DNA of 24,579 nucleotides from Anaerolineae bacterium (GCA_023511475.1 JAIMBM010000004.1:1-24579), one strand, 5' to 3'; positions 14,926 through 24,579 are shown, counted from the first letter of the stretch. Program-made: numbers and translations. Notes: generated by a model from the sequence alone, not told the origin.

Positions 14926-15970
14926 TGGCGCGAAGGCGAGTTCGTGGCTACACTCCTCCGGGGCTTGAACTCGGAGGAGGAGAGCATGGAGCGCCTACAC
15001 ATGAACTACCTGCGAGATCTGATCCATCGCCTGCGGGCTGGCGAGAAGGAGCGCCGCGTCGCCTTCGACCTGCGCATCTCACGCACACCGTGCGCCGTTA
15101 CCACGAACTGGCCGAGCAGGAGGGCTTCCTGCGGCCTGGCGTTGCGCTGCCCGATGATACCACGCTGGCGACTGCACTGGGCAGCGCCCCTGCCCGCCGG
15201 TGACGCCATCCACCGTCGAGCCCTGCGCCGACACGGGGAAGCAGCTCCTTGATCAGGGGGTGGAGGTGACGGCCATCTGGCATCGCCTGCAAGAAAACCA
15301 TGGCTACACGGGTAGCTACTCGTCGGTGCGCCGCTTCGTGCACCGCTTGCAGCCGCCGGAATCGCGCGCCGTCGTACGTGTGCACTCTGACCCTGGCCAG
15401 GAAGCGCGGTGCACTTTGGCCTAGTCGGGCAGTTTGCGATACCACCAGCGGTCGGCTGCGCACCGTCTACGTCTTTGTCGCCACTCTCTGCTGTAGCCGC
15501 CATCAGTACGCCGAGTTCGCCTTTGACCAGAGGACCCCCTACGTGGATCGCCCTCCACCGGCGTGCCTTCGACAGCTGGGCTGGGGTGCCCAAGCGCGTC
15601 GTGCCCGACAACCTCAAAGCTGCCGCAAAGGAAGCCCTGGTCTTCGACCCTGTCCTGGTTGAACCTTGCCGCCGTATGGCTCAGCACTGCGGCCTTGTTG
15701 TCCGTCCCACCCGACCCGCCACACGTGAGCACAAGGGCAAAGTCGAGAACGGTGTCCACTACGTGCAGCGCAACTCTTGGGCTGGCCAAGAGTTCACCGA
15801 CATCCAGACGGCCAACCAGCGCCTGGCCGCCTGGGTCCGCGAGACCGCCGGTACGCGCGAGCATGGCACAACGCACCAACCGCCATTGCAGCTGTTCAAC
15901 GAACACCAGCGGGGCGCTCTCTTGCCCCTGCCTGCCGATCCCTTTGATCTCTGCCAGATCAAGTTAGCGG
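14758..15970 (+). mobile_element. Truncated, decayed IS21-family insertion sequence
   Basis: The left-end repeats plus a broken istA make up the remnant. The 3' third of istA, the helper ATPase gene istB and the right end are missing. Similarity to IstA stops at about 15969 (CQIKLA), two bases before the -35 box of the mutS2 promoter. The element separates the toxin island from mutS2. Confidence 0.75.
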
Positions 15971-16029
15971 TTGACGATCCTCCCAGTCTGTGGGATAATA
16001 CCATCAGACAACTCACTAAAGAGGACTGA
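14986..16029 (+). pseudogene. istA: IS21-family transposase IstA, multiply frameshifted and 3' truncated
   Basis: Pieces of IstA follow one another in different frames. The N-terminal helix-turn-helix region is MNYLRDLIHRLRAGEKERR in the frame of 14986. TVRRYHELAEQEGFLRPG is shifted, near 15080-15090. LLDQGVEVTAIWHRLQENHG is shifted again, near 15200. HFGLVGQF lies near 15409 and SGRLRTVYVFVATL near 15440. From about 15540 there is a long rve-type catalytic segment with VPKRVVPDNLKAA (Asp) and EHKGKVENGVHYVQRN (Glu). At least five frameshifts are needed, so it cannot make an active DDE transposase. GGAGGAGGAG precedes the ATG. After CQIKLA the remaining frame to TGA 16029 is no longer IstA-like and overlaps the mutS2 promoter. 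Confidence 0.88.
15971..15999 (+). promoter_or_regulatory. Predicted sigma70 promoter of mutS2
   Basis: TTGACG (15971-15976, 5 of 6) and GATAAT (15994-15999, 5 of 6) are separated by exactly 17 nt. Transcription would start near 16006, giving a leader of about 70 nt before the mutS2 ATG at 16078. The -35 box sits right at the edge of the IS21 remnant. Confidence 0.65.
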
Positions 16030-16031
16030 CC

Positions 16032-16058
16032 GGCCCGCTGGCATCGGCGGGCCTTTTC
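16032..16058 (+). terminator. Terminator-like hairpin in the mutS2 leader (possible attenuator)
   Basis: GGCCCGC (16032-16038) and GCGGGCC (16047-16053) form a 7-bp all-G/C stem with an 8-nt loop, followed by TTTTC. It stands between the promoter start site and the ATG. It could therefore act as an attenuator of mutS2, or as a leftover terminator of the element upstream that the promoter must read through. Confidence 0.5.
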
Positions 16059-16077
16059 ATGGTCCAGGTCTGTCATC

Positions 16078-18519
16078 ATGGACACCAGGTACCTGCATAC
16101 TCTGGAATACGACAAAATCCTGGAGCGGCTCGCCCAGCATACCTCCTTCTCGGCCAGCCGGGAGCTCGCGCTGGCCCTCAGGCCGGCAACGGACCCGGCT
16201 GAGGTGCGCTACCGGCAGCAGGAGACGAGCGAGGCGCGGGCCTTTCAGGATATACGCCCGGACGTCTCTGTCGGCGGGGCCCGCGACGTGCGACCACTCG
16301 TCCGCCGGGCCTACATGGGGGCAACGCTCCTGCCGGCAGAGCTCCTGGAGCTGCGCGAGACGCTGCTCAGTGGGCGGACGCTCAAGCGGACCCTGGCGCG
16401 CCTCGGCAGCCAGTTCCCTATTCTGGCGAACCACGCCCAGTGGATCGAAGAGTGTACCGACCTCGTGGATGAGATCGGGCGCTGCATCAACGACCGTGGT
16501 GACGTGCTGGATTCGGCCAGCCCTGCCCTTGCGCGCATCCGTCAGGAGCTCGCCGGTGCGCGCGACCGCCTGATGGAGCGCCTGCAGCGCCTGATCGCCT
16601 CGAGCGAGGTCGCCCCCTACCTTCAGGAGGCGCTGATCACCCAGCGCGGCGGGCGCTATGTCATCCCGATCAGGGCCGAGGCCAAGGGGCGGGTGCAGGG
16701 CATCGTCCACGACCAGTCGGCGAGTGGTGCGACCCTCTTCATCTAGCCCCTGGCTACCGTCGAGCTGAACAACCGCTGGCGCGAGCTGCAGCTCGAGGAG
16801 CAGCACGAGATCGAGCGCATCCTGAGCGCGCTCACGGCCCGGGTGGCCTCGGAAGGTGCCCTGATCGAGCGCACCGTCGAGATGCTGGCGCGGCTCGATC
16901 TCGCCTTCGCCAAGGGCCGCTACAGCTACGAGCTGCGGGCGGTGCAGCCGCGCCTGTGGCTCCCCGGCCAGCCGCTCGAGGTGCCGGCCGGCGGCCGTCC
17001 CAAGGCGGAGTCCGGTACGGCTCGAGCTCAGGCACAGGCCGAAGGCGGTGCGGCGCCCAGGAAGCTCCGCGCGCCGCTGCAGCTGTTCCGCGCCCGCCAT
17101 CCGCTGCTGCCGCCCGATACGGTCGTGCCCATCGACGTCTGGCTTGGCGGGGACTTTCGGGTGCTGGTCATCACCGGCCCCAACACCGGCGGCAAGACGG
17201 TCGCGCTCAAGACCGTCGGCCTCCTCGCCCTGATGCACCAGGCCGGCCTGCACCTGCCGGTCGATGCGGACTCGGTCCTGCCGGTCTTTAGCGGCGTCTA
17301 TGCGGATATCGGCGACGAGCAGTCGATTGAGCAGAGCCTCTCGACCTTTTCGTCGCACATGAGCACGATCATCGATATCTTGAACCGGGCGGGCCCCGGA
17401 TCGCTGGTCCTCCTGGACGAGCTGGGCGCGGGGACCGATCCCGTCGAGGGCTCGGCGCTGGCGCGCGCGATCATCCGCCATCTGCTCAGCCGCGACCTTC
17501 TGGCCGTCGCCACGACCCACTACTCGGAGCTCAAGCTCTTCGCCTATGCGACGCCGGGGGTCAGCAACGCCTCGGTCGAGTTCGACGTCGAGACGCTCTC
17601 GCCGACCTACGAGCTGACCATCGGCCTGCCGGGGCGGTCCAATGCGCTGGCCATCGCCAGCCGCCTTGGCCTGCCGCAGGAGCTGATCGAGGAGGCGAGA
17701 TCGCTCATCTCGCCCCAGGACCGCGAGGCCGACGCGCTCCTTGCCGAGATCAAGCAGGCGCGCGAGGAGGCCGCTCTCGCTCTCCAGAGGACCCGTAACG
17801 CCGAGGAAAAGGCGCGCACGAGGGCCGAAGCTCTGGCCCGCGAGCTGGCCGCCATCGACGAGACGCGCCGGCAGGTGATCGAGGAGGCGCGGGCCGAGGT
17901 GCAGCGGGACCTCGAGGCGGTGCGCAGCGAGCTGCGGGCGATCAGTGCCGCCCTGGCCTCAGAGACGCTCACCCAGGAGTGGCTCCGCCAGGCCGCCGAC
18001 CGCGTGCGCCAGCTGGAGAAGGAGGCGCTGCCCGCACCGCCCCCGCCACCTCCCGCGCCGCCGCCAGGGACGCTCGAGCCTGGCGATACGGTGCTCGTCA
18101 CCAGCCTCGGGCAGACGGGCGAGCTGGTAGCCATCGACGGGGACGAGGCCGAGGTGCAGATCGGCAGCTTCCGCCTGCGCACGCAGGTTGCGGGGCTCGA
18201 GCTGCGGCATCGCGGCGCTGCGCGGCCCGTCGAGTCTGGACGTCTGCGGGTCACCGCTCAGACGGCAACTCCCGGCCTCGAGCTCGATCTGCGCGGGCGC
18301 CGCGTGGATGAAGCCCTTCCCGAGCTGGACAAGTACCTGGACAGCGCCTACCTCGCCGGCCTCCCCTCCGTGCGCATCATCCACGGCAAGGGGACGGGCA
18401 CCCTGCGCCAGGTCGTCCGCGACGCCCTGGCCCAGCATCCGCTGATCGCTTCCTATCGCCCCGGCGAGCGCGAGGAGGGAGGGGACGGGGTCACCGTCGT
18501 CAGCTTTGTGGCGGCCTGA
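16078..18519 (+). pseudogene. mutS2: MutS2 (endonuclease MutS2), interrupted by one in-frame amber codon
   Basis: MutS2 is a MutS-family ATPase with a C-terminal Smr domain, implicated in suppressing recombination and in rescuing collided ribosomes. The frame is 814 codons, the normal family length. TAG at 16744-16746 (codon 223) interrupts it: the sequence reads SGATLFI-stop-PLATVELNNRWRELQ, where the family has Glu before Pro. A single G-to-T change of GAG explains it. Everything after is intact: Walker A GPNTGGKT (367-374), Walker B LVLLDE (443-448), a coiled-coil region, a Pro-rich linker, a KOW-like stretch, and the Smr motifs LDLRGR (about 735-741) and HGKGTG (769-774). A GTG at 16843 could start the second part, but it has no visible ribosome-binding site. 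It may be a recent pseudogene, a readthrough gene or a sequencing error. Confidence 0.85.
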
Positions 18520-18568
18520 GGGCTGTAGGGCCGTGCCCGCCGACCGGCACGGGATGCCGCGGCTTCGG

Positions 18569-18683
18569 TCATTGCTTCGCCAGCCCGCAGGGCTGGCGAA
18601 GGGGCGGCTCGCGAGCCGCCCCTTCGCTCTAGGTCTCGCGGGATTGCTTCGGTGCCGGCTCATGCCGTCGCCTCGCAGTGACA
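18569..18683. repeat. Twin perfect hairpins with CGAAGCAAT-type interspersed repeat ends
   Basis: Two perfect hairpins stand back to back. CTTCGCCAGCCC (18575-18586) pairs with 18590-18601 over a 3-nt loop, and GGGGCGGCTC (18601-18610) pairs with 18613-18622 over 2 nt. The flanks carry TCATTGCTTCG (18569-18579), and GGATTGCTTCGG (18641-18652) with CTCGCAGTGACA near 18683. On the other strand these read CGAAGCAATCC and TGTCACTGCGAG, the pattern of a widespread bacterial intergenic palindromic repeat. It lies between the convergent mutS2 and SPFH genes and may also terminate both. Confidence 0.65.
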
Positions 18684-18750
18684 GGTGGGGTTTCCGGCCT
18701 GAAGACGGGGGCCTCCGCCGCCGAGGCCATGCCCGCTCCCGGGTCACCGC

Positions 18751-19788
18751 TTACCCTTCGCTCCCTTCCTGCCCCTCAGGCTGCGGCGGCGCGATGGCGG
18801 TGCGCCGCTCCTGCATGGCCGCCGTAATCTGCCGCACCGTCTCCAGGAACTCGACCGGAATGACCCACTTGGACTGCGGATCCTCCGCCAGCCGCTCGAT
18901 GGCCTCGATCCACTTGAGCGCCACAAAGTCTACGGTCGGGAGGCCCTCGCGGATGGCGGCCGCCTGCATCTTGATCTTGGCCAGCTCGGCCTCGTACTCG
19001 CGGAGCAGGACCTCCTTCCTGCTCTGCGCCTCGATACGGGCAACCTCTGCGCGGCGGCGCGCCTTGCGGACGGCGAAGGCGCTATCGAGGCTCTCATCGG
19101 CCACGTGAATCACCTGGATCGAGCAGCGGGTGACCGTCACGCCCCAGCGGCGGGTCTCCCTATCCAGCAGGAAGCGCACCTTGGCGTTCAGGCGCGTCCG
19201 CGGGCGAGGGATAATGGTGTCACCTGCCGGCGAGATGCCGATGAACTCGTCGCGCCAGCCGGTCTCGCCCATCACGTCGCGCAGGGTGGCCTGCGCCTGT
19301 GCCTCGGTGGCCTTCTTCCAGTCCTTCACCTCGTAGACGGCCTTGTAGATCGCCTGCTCGTCCGGAATCTCGCGCCCGTCCTCCAGCCGGCGGTCGATGC
19401 GGTAACGCACCAGCATCTTTAGCCTGGGTTTGGCCGAGCTGCCGACGAGTACCTCGTCGGCGATGAACTCGAACTGCTGCTCCGAGGTCTCGATGGTAGC
19501 GCGGACGCGATCGAAGGGGTCGAGGAGCAGCGACGAGCCGGGATAGAGGATGCGGCTGAAGGCTCCGAGGCGCTCGACGACCTTGACCGTGCCCTCCTCG
19601 ACTGTGACCATGGTGGCCCGGAACAGCCGCACGGTGACCAGGATCGTCAGCGGCGCCACGAAGAAGGAGGCGATGAGCCCCAGCACGCCGAAGGTCAGAA
19701 AGGTGTACAGGAGCGCAATGGCGACCAGCACCACCAGGAGGACGATGGCGACGAAGAGCAGTCTGTTCGCCGTGTCAAAGTTGCGCAT
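18751..19788 (-). CDS. SPFH/band-7 (stomatin/prohibitin-like) membrane protein
   Basis: The 345-residue protein has two hydrophobic segments at the N-terminus (about 10-29 and 32-55). A band-7 domain follows (about 56-250): VEEGTVKVVERLGAF, LYPGSSLLLDPFDRV, and later WGVTVTRCSIQVIHV. A charged coiled-coil stretch (about 245-290, with RKARRRAEVARIEAQ) completes the usual architecture. SPFH proteins form large membrane-associated ring or cage oligomers that organise membrane domains or control proteases; the specific role here is unknown. I chose ATG 19788 because GAGGAG lies 6 nt upstream. The open frame extends to 19935, but that part has no signal and odd composition. The gene converges on mutS2 and has its own promoter about 240 nt upstream. 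Confidence 0.88.
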   Translation of the reverse strand: MRNFDTANRLLFVAIVLLVVLVAIALLYTFLTFGVLGLIASFFVAPLTILVTVRLFRATMVTVEEGTVKVVERLGAFSRILYPGSSLLLDPFDRVRATIETSEQQFEFIADEVLVGSSAKPRLKMLVRYRIDRRLEDGREIPDEQAIYKAVYEVKDWKKATEAQAQATLRDVMGETGWRDEFIGISPAGDTIIPRPRTRLNAKVRFLLDRETRRWGVTVTRCSIQVIHVADESLDSAFAVRKARRRAEVARIEAQSRKEVLLREYEAELAKIKMQAAAIREGLPTVDFVALKWIEAIERLAEDPQSKWVIPVEFLETVRQITAAMQERRTAIAPPQPEGQEGSEG

Positions 19789-20253
19789 ACCGGTCTCCTC
19801 GTGATCTCGCGTGTGGTGATATGCCCGGCGGGCGAGGCCCATCCGCGCCCCCTGCACCGGCAGCAAACGGGTCTGCTCGCACCACGCGGGCGGGTACCAG
19901 GTCACCAGGTCACCAGGGACCGACCGAAGGGTCAACCGGCGAGAAGGGGGTACCTCAAGAGACCAGGGAGAGCCTTTATTGACAGATCGCGCAACCTGTG
20001 CCAGACTGAAACTGAGCGGAACCTCTCCCTACATTATAGCACATTGTTGCAGGGTTGGAAACAGCGTGGAAGAGGGTAGCTGTTCAGGCTCGCGTTCAGT
20101 GCATGGCATGGAGGCAGGCTGCTGGTAGCCCTGGCCATCGGGATCGGCTTTGCGTCGGCTCGTCGGGGAACCCCACTGGGAGGCATGGCTCCCCGATTGC
20201 AGGTCTGAACGCTTACTGGAGGGGTTGTCCGGAGTGACTTGGAGCCCAAGGCC
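19789..20253. other. Divergent intergenic region between the SPFH gene and recQ
   Basis: I see no gene in this 465-bp stretch. It holds the SPFH promoter (20033-20061, - strand), whose transcript would have a leader of about 240 nt. The leader contains a short tandem repeat, ACCAGGTC twice plus ACCAGGG (19896-19917 on the + strand). A perfect -35 hexamer TTGACA on the + strand (19979-19984) has only a weak -10 (CAGACT) at 17 nt, so the recQ promoter is not clear. Confidence 0.5.
20033..20061 (-). promoter_or_regulatory. Predicted extended -10 promoter of the SPFH gene
   Basis: On the - strand TATAAT (20033-20038) is preceded by TGC, giving the extended -10 form TGnTATAAT. TTTCCA (20056-20061, 4 of 6) stands 17 nt upstream as a weak -35. 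Extended -10 promoters tolerate a weak -35. Confidence 0.6.
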
Positions 20254-21735
<1,482 letters not shown>

Positions 21736-22877
21736 GGGGCAAAAAGAGCCTTGTATGGGCATATTATGTTTTATCCTCCGTTGCGCCCGAGCTTCCAGAT
21801 GGCCCCCTCGACCGGCGGTTTTCCGCTCTCCACTGGCCTACGGACCCTTCGCGAGCGCCCATGCCCGTGTTTCAACGGGGCGCGAATCGTTATGTATGGC
21901 TATTCTTACGGTCCAGTGTGTCTCCGGCGGGCGCTTTTGCCTTCCCTTTACCGGCTTTATGTTACGCTGAAGGGGCCCCCGCAGGGCTCGAAGGGCCACC
22001 GCAGGTCTCCTCCCGGGGGCTGCCGGAGGGCTGGTGGCCGAATATGGGTCGCCGCCCGGAATGGCCCGGCCTGATGCACCGCATGCGCTGAGGCAAAGGG
22101 CGCGGGCGGGCGTCGCCGCGCACTGGCGACCCCTTGGGGGCTACCGATCTCCCCCTCCGGTGCCTGCATCGGGTGCGCAGACGCGGGGCCGGGGCGTCAT
22201 CGGGTCCGCGCGAGGCTCGAAGGGATCCGATCCCGCCGCTCGTGCCTCCGCTCGGGCCTCCGGCGCCACTGATTTCAGGCGGTGCGGGTCCCCTCCCCTA
22301 TCGCGGGCCTGTGTCCCCCGATATTGCGGCTGATGGCCCCGCTCGAAGGTCCGGGTAGCCATGCTGCGGTCTCCCCGCGGGCCGGGGTGGAAGCCGCGCA
22401 CGGCCCGCTGGAGGGACGGGAGCGCTCCCTCGCCGGGCCGCGGCGCGGCTGCCCGGGGCAATGCTGCCCCCTCTTGTGCCTTGCTCATCCCGTGCGGCGG
22501 AACCGCGATGGCCCGTTTCCGATGCCTCCAGCGCATGCGCCGAAGAGGCTGCGAGAAAGTGAGCGTCCGCCCAGGAAAGGAAGAGCTCCCTCTCAGAGGC
22601 ACGGAGGGCGGCCTCAGGCCGTGACTCCAGCCCCGAGGGCGCCGGGAGCGCCCTCGGGAGGCTTCGGGTGGGGGTGAGGGGTGCACTCTGAAGAATGTGT
22701 AAGGTGAGCATATGGCAGGAGGCCTCTCGCCTGGCCGGCTCGCCCTGCTGCGAAAGGGTGCAGACTGCCCCGCACAGGCCCAGCCTTCCCCTGTGCGTCT
22801 CCACGGCTCGCCCCCTCTCCGGGTGCCGTCCTTCCCCAGCGGGGCGACTGCGGGGGGGCGACCCCTGCCCGGCCATG
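21736..22877. other. Long region without a credible gene
   Basis: About 1.1 kb lies between recQ and the terminator of the PHP gene. Frames are open in several registers, but their products are Arg/Pro/Gly-rich and mutually overlapping, as expected of GC-rich non-coding DNA. The first 200 bp are comparatively AT-rich (for example around 21765-21780). The 9-mer GCTCGAAGG occurs at 21986, 22215 and 22341. A perfect hairpin lies at 22632-22658, and a G-run tract follows at 22656-22681. I recognise no tRNA, rRNA, SRP RNA, tmRNA or RNase P RNA signature. Confidence 0.45.
22632..22658. other. Perfect 11-bp hairpin within the gene-free region
   Basis: CCCGAGGGCGC (22632-22642) and its exact reverse complement (22648-22658) flank a 5-nt loop. 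There is no T-run. It overlaps the start of a G-rich tract with four runs of three or more G. Confidence 0.55.
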
Positions 22878-22917
22878 AAAAAAGGGGGTCTGGGGCAGTC
22901 GACCGCCCCAAACCCCC
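22878..22917 (-). terminator. Intrinsic terminator of the PHP-domain gene
   Basis: On the - strand, GGGGGTTTGGGGC (22905-22917) pairs with GCCCCAGACCCCC (22884-22896) over an 8-nt loop. The 13-bp stem has one T-G wobble, and TTTTTT (22878-22883) follows. It begins 25 nt after the stop codon of the PHP gene, exactly the form of a Rho-independent terminator. Confidence 0.92.
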
Positions 22918-22941
22918 TACCAGGCGCACCGCCCCCGAACC

Positions 22942-24330
22942 TCACACGCGCAGATACAGCGGATTGGTCAGCGCCAGGAGCGCCCCGTCCGGACCCCACA
23001 TCTCGGCAAGGACCCAGCGCGCGCCGGAAGGCAGGGCCGGCGCAGCCTCTCCACGCTCGCCCTCCCACGCGGCAGAGACCTCACCGTCGGCCAGCCAGAG
23101 GACCCTGGCCCCGGGCGGAGCTCCCCTCCAGCGTACCTCGACCGCCCTGACCGAGGTCGGGTCTACCCTGTCGCCCATGAGCGCGCGGCTGCCATCGGCC
23201 AGGGAGGCCTCGAGGTAGAGCTCGGGCCCGGTGCTGACCATCACATGCCCGCGCGCTACGCCCTCGAGAATGGCGGCTTCCGAGAGCTCCCGCGCATAGA
23301 CCGTGTTCGTGGGGGCGCCCTCGCGATAGTCGCCGGCGGCGTGAAAATCCGTGCCGGCTACCGCCGGCAGCTGGTGCCCGGCCTGCAGCCACTCCTTCCA
23401 GATGTGCAGGCTCACCGGGTTGTTGCTGCCGACCTGGAACCAGGGGCCGTTGCAGACCTCCATGGCGTCCATCTCCCCCGGCATCTGATCGGTGAAGAGC
23501 CAGGCACAGCCGGTGCAGACCGGGTCGCCGAGGGCGGCGAGGTGCGCGAGGACACAAAGGCCTCCGGCCGCGTGGATGTCCCCGATGGCCTGCGCGATCG
23601 TGCGGCCCTCGTGGGCGGTCCGCCAGTCGATCCAGGAGGTCGTGCCCAGCGAGACGGCGTGGCCGTAGTGGGTCGTCAGCTCCATGCCGGGGATGATCAG
23701 GAGATCACGGTTCCCGTCGAGGGTGGGGTCGAAGAGCTGCGAGGTCGTGTTGTGGTCGGTCAATGCCACAAAGTGCAGCCCCCGTTGGCGGGCCAGGTCG
23801 AGCAGGCCGGCGACGGTCTCGTCGCCATCGGAGTGAATGGTGTGGGTGTGCAGGTCGCCGCGGTACCAGCCCGGCTCGCGCCGCAGCGGCGGCTGCCGGC
23901 GCCAAACGGTCGAGGGTACCGCGTCGGCACCTGCTCGCTCCGGGTCCGAGCCGAAGCGCACCTCCGCCCGGTAGCTCACCGGCGTGCCCGGCAGGACCAT
24001 GAAGGTGTCGACCTCCAGCATCCAGCGGCCTGCAGGCAGAGGCCCGGGGAGGAAACCCGGTGTGACCGCCGACGGGCCGATCTCGACTACCTTGTGCGTG
24101 CCAAAGCTGTGCCGGGCGCCCCGGAACCCCTGCGGATCGAAGAGCGACAGGCAGAGGAGGTTGGCGACCTCTTTGGGGTGGGGCACGCGCTCGGGCTCGT
24201 AGTAAAAGTCCAGGCGCAGCCAGGTCGTGCCGGGCGGCACCTCGAACGGCAGCAGGAAGTAGCGCTTGGTATCGCGGACGGTGAGCAGGTCCTCGAAGGC
24301 GTAGCGTGGTGGATGGTTCGCAGAGTCCAT
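22942..24330 (-). CDS. PHP-domain metallohydrolase (CehA/McbA-like)
   Basis: The 462-residue protein has an N-terminal beta-sandwich region (about 1-150). A PHP (polymerase and histidinol phosphatase) phosphoesterase domain follows, with the metal-binding motifs GDLHTHTIHSDGD (158-170), ALTDHNTTS (189-197), PGMELTTHYGHA (214-225), LAH (261-263) and GTDFH (326-330). The C-terminal 90 residues look like another beta domain. This arrangement fits the CehA/McbA family, some of which hydrolyse carbamate or phosphoester bonds. The substrate here is unknown. There is no signal peptide, so it is probably cytoplasmic. GAAGGAAAGAG precedes the ATG by a few bases. It is monocistronic as far as visible and ends in a strong intrinsic terminator. 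All expected metal ligands appear present. Confidence 0.9.
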   Translation of the reverse strand: MDSANHPPRYAFEDLLTVRDTKRYFLLPFEVPPGTTWLRLDFYYEPERVPHPKEVANLLCLSLFDPQGFRGARHSFGTHKVVEIGPSAVTPGFLPGPLPAGRWMLEVDTFMVLPGTPVSYRAEVRFGSDPERAGADAVPSTVWRRQPPLRREPGWYRGDLHTHTIHSDGDETVAGLLDLARQRGLHFVALTDHNTTSQLFDPTLDGNRDLLIIPGMELTTHYGHAVSLGTTSWIDWRTAHEGRTIAQAIGDIHAAGGLCVLAHLAALGDPVCTGCAWLFTDQMPGEMDAMEVCNGPWFQVGSNNPVSLHIWKEWLQAGHQLPAVAGTDFHAAGDYREGAPTNTVYARELSEAAILEGVARGHVMVSTGPELYLEASLADGSRALMGDRVDPTSVRAVEVRWRGAPPGARVLWLADGEVSAAWEGERGEAAPALPSGARWVLAEMWGPDGALLALTNPLYLRV

Positions 24331-24579
24331 TGTCTCTTTCCTTCATAGGCGCCAACGCTAGGAACGCCAGCGTGCTCTCTTCTGCTGTAGGCGCCCCACT
24401 CCTCGGGGCTAAGCACCCGCCTTCGCCTCCGCCGCGGCGGGGGCGAGGAAAGTCATATGAGGGGGGTGGAGTTTGGCCTTTTCAGGTCCCTCTCCCTCAC
24501 CACCGTCTTTACCGCTCCTGAGAGGCTGCGCGCCGCGGCTCAGTTGGTAACGCCCCCACCCCCGACCCCGCCCCCAGGC
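24331..24579. other. Right-edge intergenic region with hairpin and G-quadruplex-type tract
   Basis: I see no gene. CGCCTCCGCC (24424-24433) pairs with GGCGGGGGCG (24436-24445) over 2 nt with one wobble. At 24553-24575 four C-runs (5, 5, 4 and 5) are separated by 1-2 nt, so the - strand has four G-runs suited to a G-quadruplex. The promoter of the PHP gene must lie here, but I cannot place it with confidence. Confidence 0.4.

Noticed and set aside
14708..14930. Frames with 8-residue repeats across the 24-bp array on both strands
   Set aside because: The periodicity follows directly from the DNA repeat; neither strand shows a known family, and the repeats fit IS21 ends.
19880..19920. T-box-like string TGGTACC in the SPFH leader
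   Set aside because: The full T-box sequence and a downstream aminoacyl-tRNA or amino-acid gene are absent.
22141..23068. Long - strand open frames between recQ and the PHP gene
   Set aside because: Products are Arg/Pro/Gly-rich without domains, overlap one another and cross the clear intrinsic terminator at 22878-22917.
24527..24560. tRNA-like string GGCTCAGTTGGTAACGCC
   Set aside because: No proper acceptor, anticodon arm or T-arm follows before the window ends; the downstream sequence is C-tracts.
24440..24579. Possible RNase P RNA (GCGAGGAAAGTC near 24443 and GGTAACGCC near 24546)
   Set aside because: Only short words match; the sequence between lacks the expected P4 and core motifs.

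Overview
The window is high-GC bacterial DNA. Gene content suggests a monoderm, probably a Chloroflexota (Chloroflexia- or Anaerolineae-like) bacterium. The clues are the MBL-folE-TPR-folP-folK-M16 gene string, several SH3/Ig-type surface lipoproteins, a short RecS-like RecQ, a heptameric ACGT-core repeat between genes and an IS21-family remnant. This assignment is inference from pattern; no database search was possible.

Left part (1-5514, + strand). After the 3' tip of an unidentified gene and a 343-bp spacer with a strong hairpin and a good sigma70-type promoter comes a compact folate operon: a metallo-beta-lactamase-fold hydrolase, folE, a TPR lipoprotein, folP and folK. The folK reading frame runs without a stop into a complete M16 zinc peptidase, so the two are fused or translationally nested. 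No folB is present. An inverted array of 7-bp ACGT-core repeats separates folP from folK.

Middle part (5869-14733, - strand). This is the most interesting region. Seven convincing genes run in one direction from a promoter at 14705-14733: a small lipoprotein, an ABCG-like half transporter, an SH3-like lipoprotein, a signal-anchored protein with a possible LmeA/DUF2993-like domain, a lipoprotein polymorphic toxin (SH3-like, PT-TG, Hint and AHH nuclease), its Imm11/Imm43-like immunity protein, and a large SH3/Ig-like/carboxypeptidase-regulatory-like lipoprotein. Several neighbours overlap by 4-11 nt. I read it as a surface-displayed toxin/immunity locus with its own transporter and accessory lipoproteins. 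By eye it is less GC-biased than its flanks. It abuts a decayed IS21-family element, consistent with an acquired island.

Right part (14758-24579). A left IS21 end with seven 24-bp-period repeats precedes a multiply frameshifted istA that stops next to the mutS2 promoter. mutS2 is complete except for one in-frame amber codon where the family normally has Glu. Convergent to it is an SPFH/band-7 membrane protein, separated by twin hairpins of an interspersed-repeat type. A short recQ follows, then about 1.1 kb without a credible gene, then a - strand PHP-domain (CehA/McbA-like) phosphoesterase with a textbook intrinsic terminator. The last 250 bp hold a hairpin and a G-quadruplex-type tract.
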